Shown here: one piece after another, positions 1 through 8,400 of the stretch | Position numbering within the stretch: the stretch's first letter is position 1 | How the letters are laid out: each line of letters starts with the position of its first letter | Assembly: GCA_964530165.1 (NCBI GenBank) | Contig: CAZGYE010000031.1 | Location: 1-29,897, forward strand | Origin: CAZGYE01 sp964530165 | GTDB taxonomy: Bacteria; Planctomycetota; Planctomycetia; Planctomycetales; Planctomycetaceae | DNA: 29,897 bases | Direction: 5' to 3' | Made by a program: the position numbers and the translations under genes | Notes under the pieces: model-generated | Database searches by the model: none | What the model saw: the letters and a program-made list of their open reading frames with translations, nothing else | What the model was told of the DNA's origin: nothing

Positions 1-36
1 GTCAATGCCCTTGAAAACCAACGAGCTTTCATAGAA

Positions 37-110
37 GGGCAGGCTCCCGCCTGCCATCCTCTTTCTCGAACGTGGAATCAATTTGAAATGCGGCAGGCGG
101 GAGCCTGCCC
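37..110. repeat. REP-like pair of inverted palindromes
   Basis: A 19-bp sequence, GGGCAGGCTCCCGCCTGCC (37-55), recurs as its exact reverse complement at 92-110, separated by 36 bp of A/T-richer DNA. Each arm is itself a hairpin (GGCAGGC, 4-nt loop, GCCTGCC). This is the layout of bacterial REP/BIME elements. It lies just downstream of the PQQ-propeller gene, which reads leftward into it, so it could protect or end that transcript; no T-tract is present. The rest of 1-138 holds no gene. A 15-base sequence at 120-134 matches 27333-27347. Confidence 0.8.
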
Positions 111-138
111 TACGTCACTGAGAGCTGAGTGCTGCACG

Positions 139-1794
139 CTACTTTCGCTGCGCTTTCAGGTCGTAGCACAGCAGCACGTCCATGTCCCGTAGGAAGAGCT
201 TCCCGTCAGCGACGACCGGGTGGGGCCACGCGGCACAGCCGCTGCGCTGCGGTTGTTGGAATCGCCCTTTCTCGCGGTATTCGGCGGGGGTCGCTTCGAC
301 CAACGCTACGGGGCCTTTTTCGCTGCGGAGGTAGATGTGACCGTCAGCGTAGGTCACCGAACCCTTGCCCACCGAGCGGTTCCGCCAGACCACATTCCCC
401 GTCCGCAGCTCCAAACACGTGAAGATGTTTTCGTTCGACCCGTACAGATAACCGTCGACGACGACCATCCCGCCATGGTGGTTCTTCATGTCCTTGGTTT
501 TGTAAACGAGCGAGGCCGTTGTCGCGCCTGCGGCCGATTCAAGCTTCACCAGCGCTCCGCCGGCCCCGTAAGCGGAGGCGCTGAAAATGTGGCCGTTATA
601 GAAAATCGCAGTCGAGCAATTTGCGGTACTGTTGGCCGAGGAGCGATCTTCCCACAACAGGGCGCCGTCGGATGCGCGAATTCCGACTACGGAACGGCTC
701 GTGAAATTGACGTATTGCCGCACGCCGCCCACGTCGACGACAATCGGCGATGCGTAAGCGGTTCTCGGATTGCCGGGAACCGCGGCCTTCCAAATCACCT
801 TGCCGTTGTGCTTGTCCAGTGCAACCATAGTGGCGCCTTGTCCGCCCGGCGTGCAGATCAGCCGCTCGCCGTCAATGAGCACCGATTCACTGATCCCCCA
901 CTGGATGTTCGTGGCCTCAAACTCACTCAGAATGTTCTTCTGCCATATCAGTCGCCCAGTTTTCGCATCGACGCACGACAGGGCCCCGGCGGCGCCCAGC
1001 GCGTAAAGGTTTCCGCCGTCGAATGTCGGCGTGCCGCGCGGCCCATCGCCCCTATTGTTGACGTAGACGGAACCGTTTCGCTCCGACCACAACACGTTTC
1101 CCGTTGCCAGATCGAGGGCCCAGATCATCTCATTTCCGTATTTGTTGCCCATGGTGAATACCGTTCCGTCGGCCACCGAAACGGTGGAGTATCCATCGCC
1201 GATTTCCCGCCTCAACCACAACAGCGACGGTCCGCCCGACGGCCAGCTCTTCAGAAGGCCCTGCTCGTGGGAAATGTTGGCACGATTCGGACCGCGGAAT
1301 TGTGTCCACGATCCAGCGACCGATTCTGACGGGGCGAACGGGTCGGTCCTCCAGGCCGATTCAGCGGCGGCGTCATCCACCGCAGATGCTCCCGGACCGG
1401 ATGTGGAGGCTGTTGCCGACAGGCTCTGGGGATTCGAGTTCCCAGAATCCGGGCTGAAGAAGATGAAGAACAATCCGATCAGCAGGCCGGTTACCAGGAG
1501 GCTGCAGCCCAAGCTGACCACCGGTTTCTTCCAATTTCCGACCGGCGATTTTTTTGCCGCTGCACTCCTCTTCTTCGCTTGCCGCCGGCGAGGCGGAACG
1601 GCCGGTGAGGGGGGCACTTCACGCTGTGAATCGACTGCATGAGCCTCGGCGGGTTCTTCCGGTTGCTGCGGCGCCCGGACCACAAAGGACCGCCTGCACT
1701 TGGGACAGGAAACCAGCCTGCCAATTCTGCTGCGATCCTTGACCTTAAGCCTGACCCTGCAATGGGGACATGGAATACGAATCGCCTCGGGCAT
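139..1794 (-). CDS. Zinc-ribbon, membrane-anchored PQQ-like beta-propeller protein
   Basis: The 551-residue product has three parts. Residues 9-33 form a zinc ribbon (C9-P-H-C12 and C30-P-K-C33), followed by a Pro/Glu/Lys-rich linker. One hydrophobic helix spans about 91-113. From about 165 to the end is a PQQ-type propeller of WxF/GxxxAL-like blades ('SWTQFRGPNRANISHEQG' opens it, and 'ALDLATGNVLW' and 'ALDKHNGKVIW' are typical blade strands). The helix places the propeller outside the cytoplasm and leaves the ribbon inside. Such proteins are frequent in planctomycetes; their substrate is generally unknown, and there are no PQQ-dehydrogenase catalytic residues that I can identify. It lies 144 bp downstream of uvrA on the same strand and may be cotranscribed. 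The ATG at 1794 is chosen because the ribbon begins at once; its ribosome site is weak. Confidence 0.9.
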   Translation of the reverse strand: MPEAIRIPCPHCRVRLKVKDRSRIGRLVSCPKCRRSFVVRAPQQPEEPAEAHAVDSQREVPPSPAVPPRRRQAKKRSAAAKKSPVGNWKKPVVSLGCSLLVTGLLIGLFFIFFSPDSGNSNPQSLSATASTSGPGASAVDDAAAESAWRTDPFAPSESVAGSWTQFRGPNRANISHEQGLLKSWPSGGPSLLWLRREIGDGYSTVSVADGTVFTMGNKYGNEMIWALDLATGNVLWSERNGSVYVNNRGDGPRGTPTFDGGNLYALGAAGALSCVDAKTGRLIWQKNILSEFEATNIQWGISESVLIDGERLICTPGGQGATMVALDKHNGKVIWKAAVPGNPRTAYASPIVVDVGGVRQYVNFTSRSVVGIRASDGALLWEDRSSANSTANCSTAIFYNGHIFSASAYGAGGALVKLESAAGATTASLVYKTKDMKNHHGGMVVVDGYLYGSNENIFTCLELRTGNVVWRNRSVGKGSVTYADGHIYLRSEKGPVALVEATPAEYREKGRFQQPQRSGCAAWPHPVVADGKLFLRDMDVLLCYDLKAQRK

Positions 1795-1938
1795 TTCTTC
1801 GTTCCGCTTAGTCGGCTGGTTCCTTCAGGATATCCGAAAGCAGCCCGATGGTCGATCGTCGCTGTCGACGCCTTGCCGAGACGGTGGCAACTGCGTGCCG
1901 ATGAATCCCGATTCACGCCTCTCATCGACGTTTTGCTG

Positions 1939-4665
1939 TCACGTCGATGCCGGCCCTGAAACGGCTCCGGCAAAATACTCCTTCAACGCTCTGGCGGTGT
2001 GGCTGGCTTCGACCTGCGCGACTTTGCTCGGCGGTCCCTCGGCCACCATGTTTCCCCCAGCTTCGCCGCCTTCGGGACCGAGATCGATCACCCAATCGGC
2101 CGCGGCGATCACGTCGAGCTGGTGCTCGATGACCAGCACGCTGTTTTGCCGATCGACCAGTCGTTGACAGAGCGCGATCAGTTTTTCGACGTCAGCCGCG
2201 TGCAGCCCAGTGGACGGTTCATCCAGCACGAATAAGGTCCGGCCGCTGGTGGATCGGCTTAGCTCGGTGGCCAGCTTGACGCGCTGGGCCTCCCCGCCCG
2301 AGAGCGTCAACGAAGACTGTCCGAGGCACAGGTAACCGAGTCCCATGTCGACAAACGTGGTCAGAATCGTGTGCAGCTTCGAAAAGTTCTCGAAGAAGCC
2401 GGCCGCCTCTTCGATCCGCATGGCGAGCACGTCGGCCGCATTCTTGCCGCGAAAACGGATGGCCAAGGTCTGACGATTGAAACGGGCCCCCTTGCAGCGC
2501 GGACAGATGACGTGCATGTCGGGCATGAAGTTCATTTCGATGCGTTTGGTCCCCTGCCCGCTGCACTCGGCACAGCGGCCCTGTTTGGCGTTGAAGCTGA
2601 ATCGCCGGGCCGTGTAGCCGCGCAGACGCGCCTCTCGCGTCTTGGCGAACACCTTGCGGACCTCGCCCCAGACACCCGAATACGTGGCCGGATTCGACCG
2701 CCCCGTACGACCCAGCGGTGACTGGTCGATCTCCACGATGCGTTCGAGCTGCCCGGCGCCAGTCAGCAAATCGAAGGGACCGGGCTCAGGACCCACGTCC
2801 GCCTCGTCGGCCAGGGCCCGCCTCACGGCCCGTGTGAGCGTCTCGGTGATCAGCGAGCTTTTGCCGGAACCACTGACTCCCGTCACGCAGGTGAACGCCT
2901 CGAGTGGAACCCGCAGGGTCACGTCCTTCAGGTTGTGCAGCCGGGCCCCGGTCAGCGTGAGCGTTTTCTCGCGGTCAATCGGCCGTCGTCGAGAGAACCA
3001 ACTTCCGACCGGCGAGGGCCGGCCGATTGCCGCCGCCCCGCTGAGATACCGGCCGGTGATCGAACCGGCGTGCCCGGCGACTTCATCCGGGGTCCCGGCC
3101 GCGACGATCCGTCCCCCATCGCTGCCTGCACCCGGTCCCAGATCGATCAGGTGGTCGGAGCGGCGCATCATCTGGCCATCGTGCTCGACGACCAGCACGC
3201 TGTTGCCTTGGTCGCGAAGTTCCTCCAACGTTTCAATCAACCGGCCAACGTCGCGGGGGTGCAGCCCTATGGTCGGCTCGTCGAGGATGTAACAAACGCC
3301 GAAGAGTCCCGCACCGAGACAGCCGGCCAGCCGCGCCCGCTGGAATTCGCCGCCGGACAGTGTGCGCGTGGGCCGATCGAGGGTGAGATAGTCCAAGCCG
3401 ACTTTCCGCAGGAAGCGCAACCGGGAAACGATGTCGGGCAGCGCACTCCCGGCGGCCAGCCGGCCTTCGGGTGTGGTGAAAAAAGGGGACAGGTCCAATT
3501 TGCCGGAACGGCCCGCAGGGTGCTCTGCACAAATTGGACCTGTCCCCTTTTTTCGCCCGGTTTCGAGTGCGTCGAGGAGTCGATCGACAAAACCGGCGGC
3601 ATCGGCGACGGTCATCGCCGTCAACTCGTGAATGGGCACATCGGCCAGCGTGACAGCACGCGCAAACGGTCCCAACCGGCTCCCACCACAAGCCGCACAA
3701 ACGTCCGGTCCTTCTCGGCTCCCCTCGGCCTCCTGTCGACTGTCGACTGCCGACTGCCGACTGCCGACTGCCGACTGGCCTCCCGTGACGCCCAATCCTT
3801 GGCAGGCCTCACACGCGCCGTAGGGACTGTTGAAGCTGAAGGTGCGCGGCTCCAGCTCCGGGAAACTAAGTCCGCAGTCCGAACAGGCGAACCGGGAGCT
3901 GTAGAACCGATCGTGCCAGGCGTCGCCCTCCTGATAGCTGACCAAACAGGTCCCCTCCCCGTGCTTCAAAGCCAGTTCGACCGACTCGTGTAATCGCGTG
4001 CGGATGCCGTCTTTGACGACGATGCGGTCGATGACGGCTTCCACGTCGTGCAGCTTACCGCGGTCGAATTCGGGCGGATTGGCCACGTCGACAATCTGCC
4101 CGTCGGCCCGCGCCCGTACGAAACCCTCTTTGCTGATTCTCTCGAACACGTCGCGATACAGCCCTTTACGTCCGCGGACCAGCGGCGCCAGGATCATCAC
4201 CTTGCGGCGTTCTTCCAGGGCCAGAATTTGCTCGACGATGGCCTGCGGGCTTTGTTGCATCACCGGTCGTCCGCAGCCAATGCAGTGGGCCCGGCCGGCG
4301 CGTGCATAGAGCAGCCGCAAGTAGTCGTAGATTTCTGTGGCCGTCGCCAGCGTGCTGCGCCGACTGGGCGAGCCGGCCCGCTGGTCGACGCTGATGGTCG
4401 GCGGCAATCCGTCAATCAGGTCGGCATCGGGCCGCCCAAGCTGATTAAGGAATTGCCGCGTATAGGTCGACAGACTTTCGAGGTAGCGGCGCTGCCCCTC
4501 GGCAAACAGCGTGTCGAACGCCAGCGAGCTTTTCCCGCTGCCGCTCACGCCGGTCATCACCACCAGCGAGTCACGTGGTATGTCGACGTTGATGTCGCGC
4601 AGGTTGTGCACGCGAGCCCCGCGGACTCGAATACAATTGTTGTTTTGGTCGGGTGCTGGTCGCAC
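1939..4665 (-). CDS. uvrA: UvrA, excinuclease ABC subunit A, carrying two in-frame repeat insertions
   Basis: UvrA is the damage-sensing ATPase of nucleotide excision repair, working with UvrB. With the GTG at 4665 the protein has 908 residues. Visible motifs are the N-terminal Walker A GVSGSGKSS (39-47), the UvrB-binding insertion after CIGCGRP, a zinc module (CSDC...CEAC), signature LSGGEFQRARLAG with ILDEPTIGLHPRD, a second Walker A, a zinc finger (CAEC...CPRC), and LSGGEAQRVKLA with VLDEPSTGLHAAD. An in-frame GTG at 4719 would add 18 hydrophobic residues encoded by a heptad repeat; I prefer 4665, but neither has a Shine-Dalgarno site. Oddities: a six-unit 7-bp repeat (3734-3775) and a 75-bp palindrome (3479-3553) lie in frame. 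The roughly 100 residues E. coli UvrA has between the zinc module and its next CxxC (here CAACGGSRL) are nearly absent. It could be a divergent paralogue and not the main repair UvrA. Confidence 0.93.
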   Translation of the reverse strand: MRPAPDQNNNCIRVRGARVHNLRDINVDIPRDSLVVMTGVSGSGKSSLAFDTLFAEGQRRYLESLSTYTRQFLNQLGRPDADLIDGLPPTISVDQRAGSPSRRSTLATATEIYDYLRLLYARAGRAHCIGCGRPVMQQSPQAIVEQILALEERRKVMILAPLVRGRKGLYRDVFERISKEGFVRARADGQIVDVANPPEFDRGKLHDVEAVIDRIVVKDGIRTRLHESVELALKHGEGTCLVSYQEGDAWHDRFYSSRFACSDCGLSFPELEPRTFSFNSPYGACEACQGLGVTGGQSAVGSRQSAVDSRQEAEGSREGPDVCAACGGSRLGPFARAVTLADVPIHELTAMTVADAAGFVDRLLDALETGRKKGTGPICAEHPAGRSGKLDLSPFFTTPEGRLAAGSALPDIVSRLRFLRKVGLDYLTLDRPTRTLSGGEFQRARLAGCLGAGLFGVCYILDEPTIGLHPRDVGRLIETLEELRDQGNSVLVVEHDGQMMRRSDHLIDLGPGAGSDGGRIVAAGTPDEVAGHAGSITGRYLSGAAAIGRPSPVGSWFSRRRPIDREKTLTLTGARLHNLKDVTLRVPLEAFTCVTGVSGSGKSSLITETLTRAVRRALADEADVGPEPGPFDLLTGAGQLERIVEIDQSPLGRTGRSNPATYSGVWGEVRKVFAKTREARLRGYTARRFSFNAKQGRCAECSGQGTKRIEMNFMPDMHVICPRCKGARFNRQTLAIRFRGKNAADVLAMRIEEAAGFFENFSKLHTILTTFVDMGLGYLCLGQSSLTLSGGEAQRVKLATELSRSTSGRTLFVLDEPSTGLHAADVEKLIALCQRLVDRQNSVLVIEHQLDVIAAADWVIDLGPEGGEAGGNMVAEGPPSKVAQVEASHTARALKEYFAGAVSGPAST
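3479..3553. repeat. 75-bp palindromic element, copy 1, in frame inside uvrA
   Basis: Two 24-bp arms (3479-3502 and 3530-3553) are perfect inverted complements. They begin AAAAAAGGGGACAGGTCC and enclose a 27-nt GC-rich centre. The length is 75 bp, exactly 25 codons, and uvrA reads through it as a segment starting KKGTGPIC and ending LDLSPFF. The insertion falls between the conserved CxxCxGxRL region and the first ABC signature. None of the six frames has a stop codon in the element. Related copies are at 20687 and 29826. Confidence 0.95.
3734..3775. repeat. In-frame 7-bp tandem array in uvrA (six units)
   Basis: Six consecutive heptamers, TGTCGAC twice and then TGCCGAC four times on the plus strand. 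They total 42 bp, or 14 codons, so uvrA stays in frame and encodes a repeated QSAV(G/D)SR heptapeptide at about residues 298-311. The array sits in a linker just after the zinc-binding CEAC motif, where normal UvrA has a longer segment. Slippage by one unit would shift the frame; only gains or losses of three units are neutral. Confidence 0.93.
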
Positions 4666-4669
4666 AAGG

Positions 4670-4749
4670 AGAAAGTAAAAAGTAAGAGGGAAAAAGGCAA
4701 GAAGAGAGTCGGTCTTCACTTTTTACTTTTTACTTTTTACCTTTTACTT
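4670..4749. repeat. Heptad inverted array between uvrA and the CBM9-like gene
   Basis: The left arm is five purine-rich 7-mers (AGAAAGT, AAAAAGT, AAGAGGG, AAAAAGG, CAAGAAG; 4670-4704). A 13-bp spacer follows, then a right arm of pyrimidine 7-mers from 4718 (ACTTTTT three times, ACCTTTT, ACTTA). The arms are roughly complementary and could fold into a hairpin. The array fills the whole space between the divergent start codons of uvrA and the next gene, so no ordinary promoter or ribosome site is visible for either. Confidence 0.85.
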
Positions 4750-4750
4750 A

Positions 4751-5437
4751 ATGACCGCCGTTGTTCCCCACCGTTTTTTGTTCCGCTACTCGATTCCGGT
4801 CCGTTACGTGGCGCGGTTGCCCAAGAAGGGACGAACGCTGCTCGACTTGCCGGCAGAATGCGCACTGCCGAGTTTCGGGGAACTGGATGAGCAACGTCCC
4901 TTCGAGCAACTGCGAGCGGCGTGGAATGCGGGGGGGCTTGGGTTCAGCCTGTCAGTGACCGGCAAGAAGATGCCCTTCTCGTGCGATCTCGACGCCCCGG
5001 CCGACTCGGACGGATTGCAATTGTGGATCGACACGCGGAACACACAATCGATCCACCGGGCAAGCCGATTCTGTCATCACTTCTGCATCCTGCCGGCCGG
5101 TGCGGGAACGAAGCGCGACCGACCGACCGCCGTCCAACTGCCGATCGCCCGCGCTCGGGAGGAGACCCCACTGGCCAACCCGGATGACGTTCGTGTCGCT
5201 GTGGAGCGTCGAAGGAAGGGATACCGACTGGAAGCCTGGCTGCCGGGGGAGGCGCTGGGCGGGTTCGATCCCGACGCCAATCCGCTGCTCGGCTTCTATT
5301 ACTTCGTGCGCGATGCCGAATTGGGGGAGCAATTCCTGAGTGTCGGGCAAGAATTCCCGTTCGCGCACGATCCGAGCCTGTGGTCAACGTTGGAGCTGAT
5401 TCGAGTGGATCACAACCTTCGGGTCTCGAATCGTTAA
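4751..5437 (+). CDS. CBM9-like carbohydrate-binding-fold protein
   Basis: A 228-residue soluble protein without signal peptide or membrane segment. The body (about 45-220) resembles the CBM9/DOMON-like sandwich used in carbohydrate-active proteins: a GLGFSLSVTGK strand, LQLWIDTRNTQSIHRASRFCHHF in the style of 'xLxLwiDtRd', then YRLEAWLPGEALGGFDPD and LGFYYFVRDAELGEQ. I know of this kind of stand-alone protein from planctomycetes, where the role is unknown. Homology probably begins at PHRFLFRYSIPV (residue 6); the ATG at 4751 directly abuts a repeat array and lacks a ribosome site, so the start is uncertain. Its last 54 bp overlap, tail to tail, the end of the GH42-like gene. No catalytic residues are apparent. 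Confidence 0.75.
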   Translation: MTAVVPHRFLFRYSIPVRYVARLPKKGRTLLDLPAECALPSFGELDEQRPFEQLRAAWNAGGLGFSLSVTGKKMPFSCDLDAPADSDGLQLWIDTRNTQSIHRASRFCHHFCILPAGAGTKRDRPTAVQLPIARAREETPLANPDDVRVAVERRRKGYRLEAWLPGEALGGFDPDANPLLGFYYFVRDAELGEQFLSVGQEFPFAHDPSLWSTLELIRVDHNLRVSNR

Positions 5438-8400
5438 GTGAACTTCGCCATCGCTCTGGACGCGGACCGGGACGATCCGCCAGCCATTATCGTCTCGATA
5501 CGGACCCGTGTCGGCGACGCGAGCGACGGCATCTGTCAACTTCAACGCGACGTGAGAATCCCCTGCCGAGAGCTTGCCGTCCAGACTTCCGTCACAGCCG
5601 ACGTCGAAGGTCACCGTTCCCTGACCGGCGACGTCGGCACGGAGGGTGGTTTGCATCACCGTGCCTGTGGGGGGAATCACGAACGCGAACGTCTTGCCGA
5701 CCGACTCGTTCGATGAGACGGACAACTCCACCTGCCGAATGTTTCCGTCCAGCCAAGTGACGACCCTTTGCCCTTTGGTGATCGGCTCGGCTCCCATCCA
5801 CCAGCGGCGGAGTTTCGTTGCGGAGGGGGCCGGAATGCCTTTCTGGTTCCCCTCTGCCATGGTCAGTTCGGCTAGCCAGCGTTGTTGCCAACGGGCCAGA
5901 GACGGGTTGTCGTGTCCGGCGGCGTCGATCGATTCGCGGCAGAGAATCAGGACCAGCACTCCTTCGAGCGATGCGGCAATGGTGTCGCCATCCCGCGTTG
6001 CCAAGCTCCACCGTGCGTCCTTCAGCGTGGTGGCGATCGCCTCGAATTGATGGGCTTCACGATGCGGGTAGGTGGCCAGACCACTGCCGGGATGGAGTCC
6101 CATGTCTTCCCCGGTCAGGACCAGCACCGCACCGCTCTCGACGCGGGCGCGAATGGCCTGCGTGTATTCGCGCCAATCCACTTCTAGCAACGGCCGCAGT
6201 ATTGCGTGCCGAGTCTCCGGGAGGAGCTCGTAGAAGTAGCCCAGTCGCTGCTTCGTCAGCCATCCATCTTGAGAGTGGTCTTCGCGGTACAACTTCGAAA
6301 GTGCCATCAGTCGTGTGACAAACTGTTGCGGATCGAGCACAACCGGCTCTTCCACTTCGGATGGCCACGCCGGCGCAACGAAACCAGGGGCTGCATCGAC
6401 AGACGCAGGCGCCTCGACTTCCATCCGCCCCGACGCCGACAATCCGCTGATGCCGTCGGTGATCGTGACCGTCCAGACGCCCATCGGATCGCTCAAAGCC
6501 GTATGGACTGTGATGGTCTGCCCACTCTCGGCCGAGAACGACCGCGTCATCCCCGGCACATCGGCTCCTGCCGCCGAGACGCGTAACTCGAATGGAAAGC
6601 TGCCGGGTACCGGCTTCCCGTCGTCGCCGAGTACATGCGGCGTCACCCGCAACGGTCCGCCTGCGACAATCTTCGCCGGCGACACCTCGAGGCGTAGCTG
6701 CTTCAATGGGCGATTGGTGAAGCCGAGCAGCTTGCCCGCGCCGGGCTTCAAAGTCACTGGGAGCTCGGTTCCGACGAGCGGCGCCGGTTTGCCGATCTCT
6801 CCGCCCAAGATGTCGTAGCCGGCCGTCTGGTCGCCCAACCAACGCAGCGTGCCGGAAGCCCAAGGGACCTCGCCGCCGGTGCGAAGGATGACGTAACGAA
6901 TGTAGCCGGTCGGATCGGTGAACTGCTTGACGGCCATGTGCAGCGTCTCGGCCGGTCGGCCGTCGATGCGGAGCGTCCGCCGGGCACCCGCTTGTTCGCA
7001 CAGCCACTCGACCAGCTTGTAGAAGCCCTGTCTGGCCGGCCCCGTCGGAGTGACCCATTGGATGTAACGATGGCTGTTGTAGACGGCGTTCAAATAGACC
7101 AGACGTCCTTTCCCTAGGCGACGAGTGAGAATCGCCGGCGTCCCGTCCTCGTAGGCGGCCGAGGGCGTCCACCCCTCATGTTGGACCTGCTCGCGAAACA
7201 CCGCGAACGTCGAGACGGTCTGTAAAGTCGTTTCGTCCTGATGAGCAGACCCCGGCGGACTCCAACGAAACGACAGCATTTTGTGGTTGTGGTAACGCGG
7301 AATTGGGTCGGTCCGCCCGGTCACTCGAAGCTGCCACTTCTCGGCGAGTCCACATCCCGGCAACACGGAATACGGGACGCCGTGTTCGGTTTGTGTGGCG
7401 AACCGCGGCGTGAACACAAGCGTGCCTCCTCCCGCGACGTACGCTTCCAACCGGCGCGCTTCGTGATCGGAAACCGCCTGGTGGGCAACGGCATAAACAA
7501 TTCGATAGCGGTTTAAGTCCTCCGCACCCTTGCCGGGCAATCCGAATCCCCCCTGGCTGAGCGCCACTTGGAGCGACTTGCTCATGTAGTTGGGCGTCGT
7601 TTCCTGATACAAGCCGTTGGGTTCGAGCAACCCCACGTCGCAGGGAGCGGGACGGCTGTCGAGAATGATCCGCTCGTGGCCGGCCAGGCGATGCGTCCAC
7701 CGCCGCATGGCGAACGACGCCCGCGTATGTGTGAGGTCGTTGTTGAACATCAATGGCACGTCGACCCAGTAGTTGTTGTGCCCGCTGCGGGTCAGCAGCC
7801 AACCCCAGAACATGTTGTCGGTTTTCACGGACCAGTCGAAGTGTCCCCAGATCAATCCGAAGCCCGGCTCTGGCCCGTCGATAAGGGCGTGCCACTGACT
7901 GTCGTTCCAAGCACTGGGGCCGGCCGGCCGCACATCGTACAGCCGCGACGTCCCGATGGTCGGGGCCGAGGCGATGATCCGCGTGACTGGATTGACCCGC
8001 TCGCGCAGGATACGTTTTGCCGCGGCGATGATCCGGTCGTAGTACCAGTTGTAGAACTCGCCCGTGTCGGCCATTGGAGCAGGGGTGACGCGGCTGACGC
8101 CCTCACCCAGCGGCGATTCGGTCGGATGGGCCCAGCCGTCGGCGTCCAGTTTGACCAGCCGTCCGCCCCGGCCGGGAGAGAACTCGCGCGTCAGTTTGAT
8201 CTCCACCCACGAGCGGTACTGCGTGCCCCACACGCGGTTGAGTTGATCGACCGAGGGGTACTTTTCTTTGAGGAACCATCTGAACGCCTTACACGCTTTC
8301 TCCGGCGCAACGGGGGTGTCCCAGTAGTAACGCGTCCCCCAGCCACGTTTGAAGCCGGCCTCTTCGCCGACCGACCCGAGCACGAACGCCGCGGAGAATA

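Noticed and set aside
220..1329. A 369-codon plus-strand frame opposite the PQQ-propeller gene
   Set aside because: The composition is that of an antisense shadow, while the minus strand encodes ordered propeller blades and a zinc ribbon.
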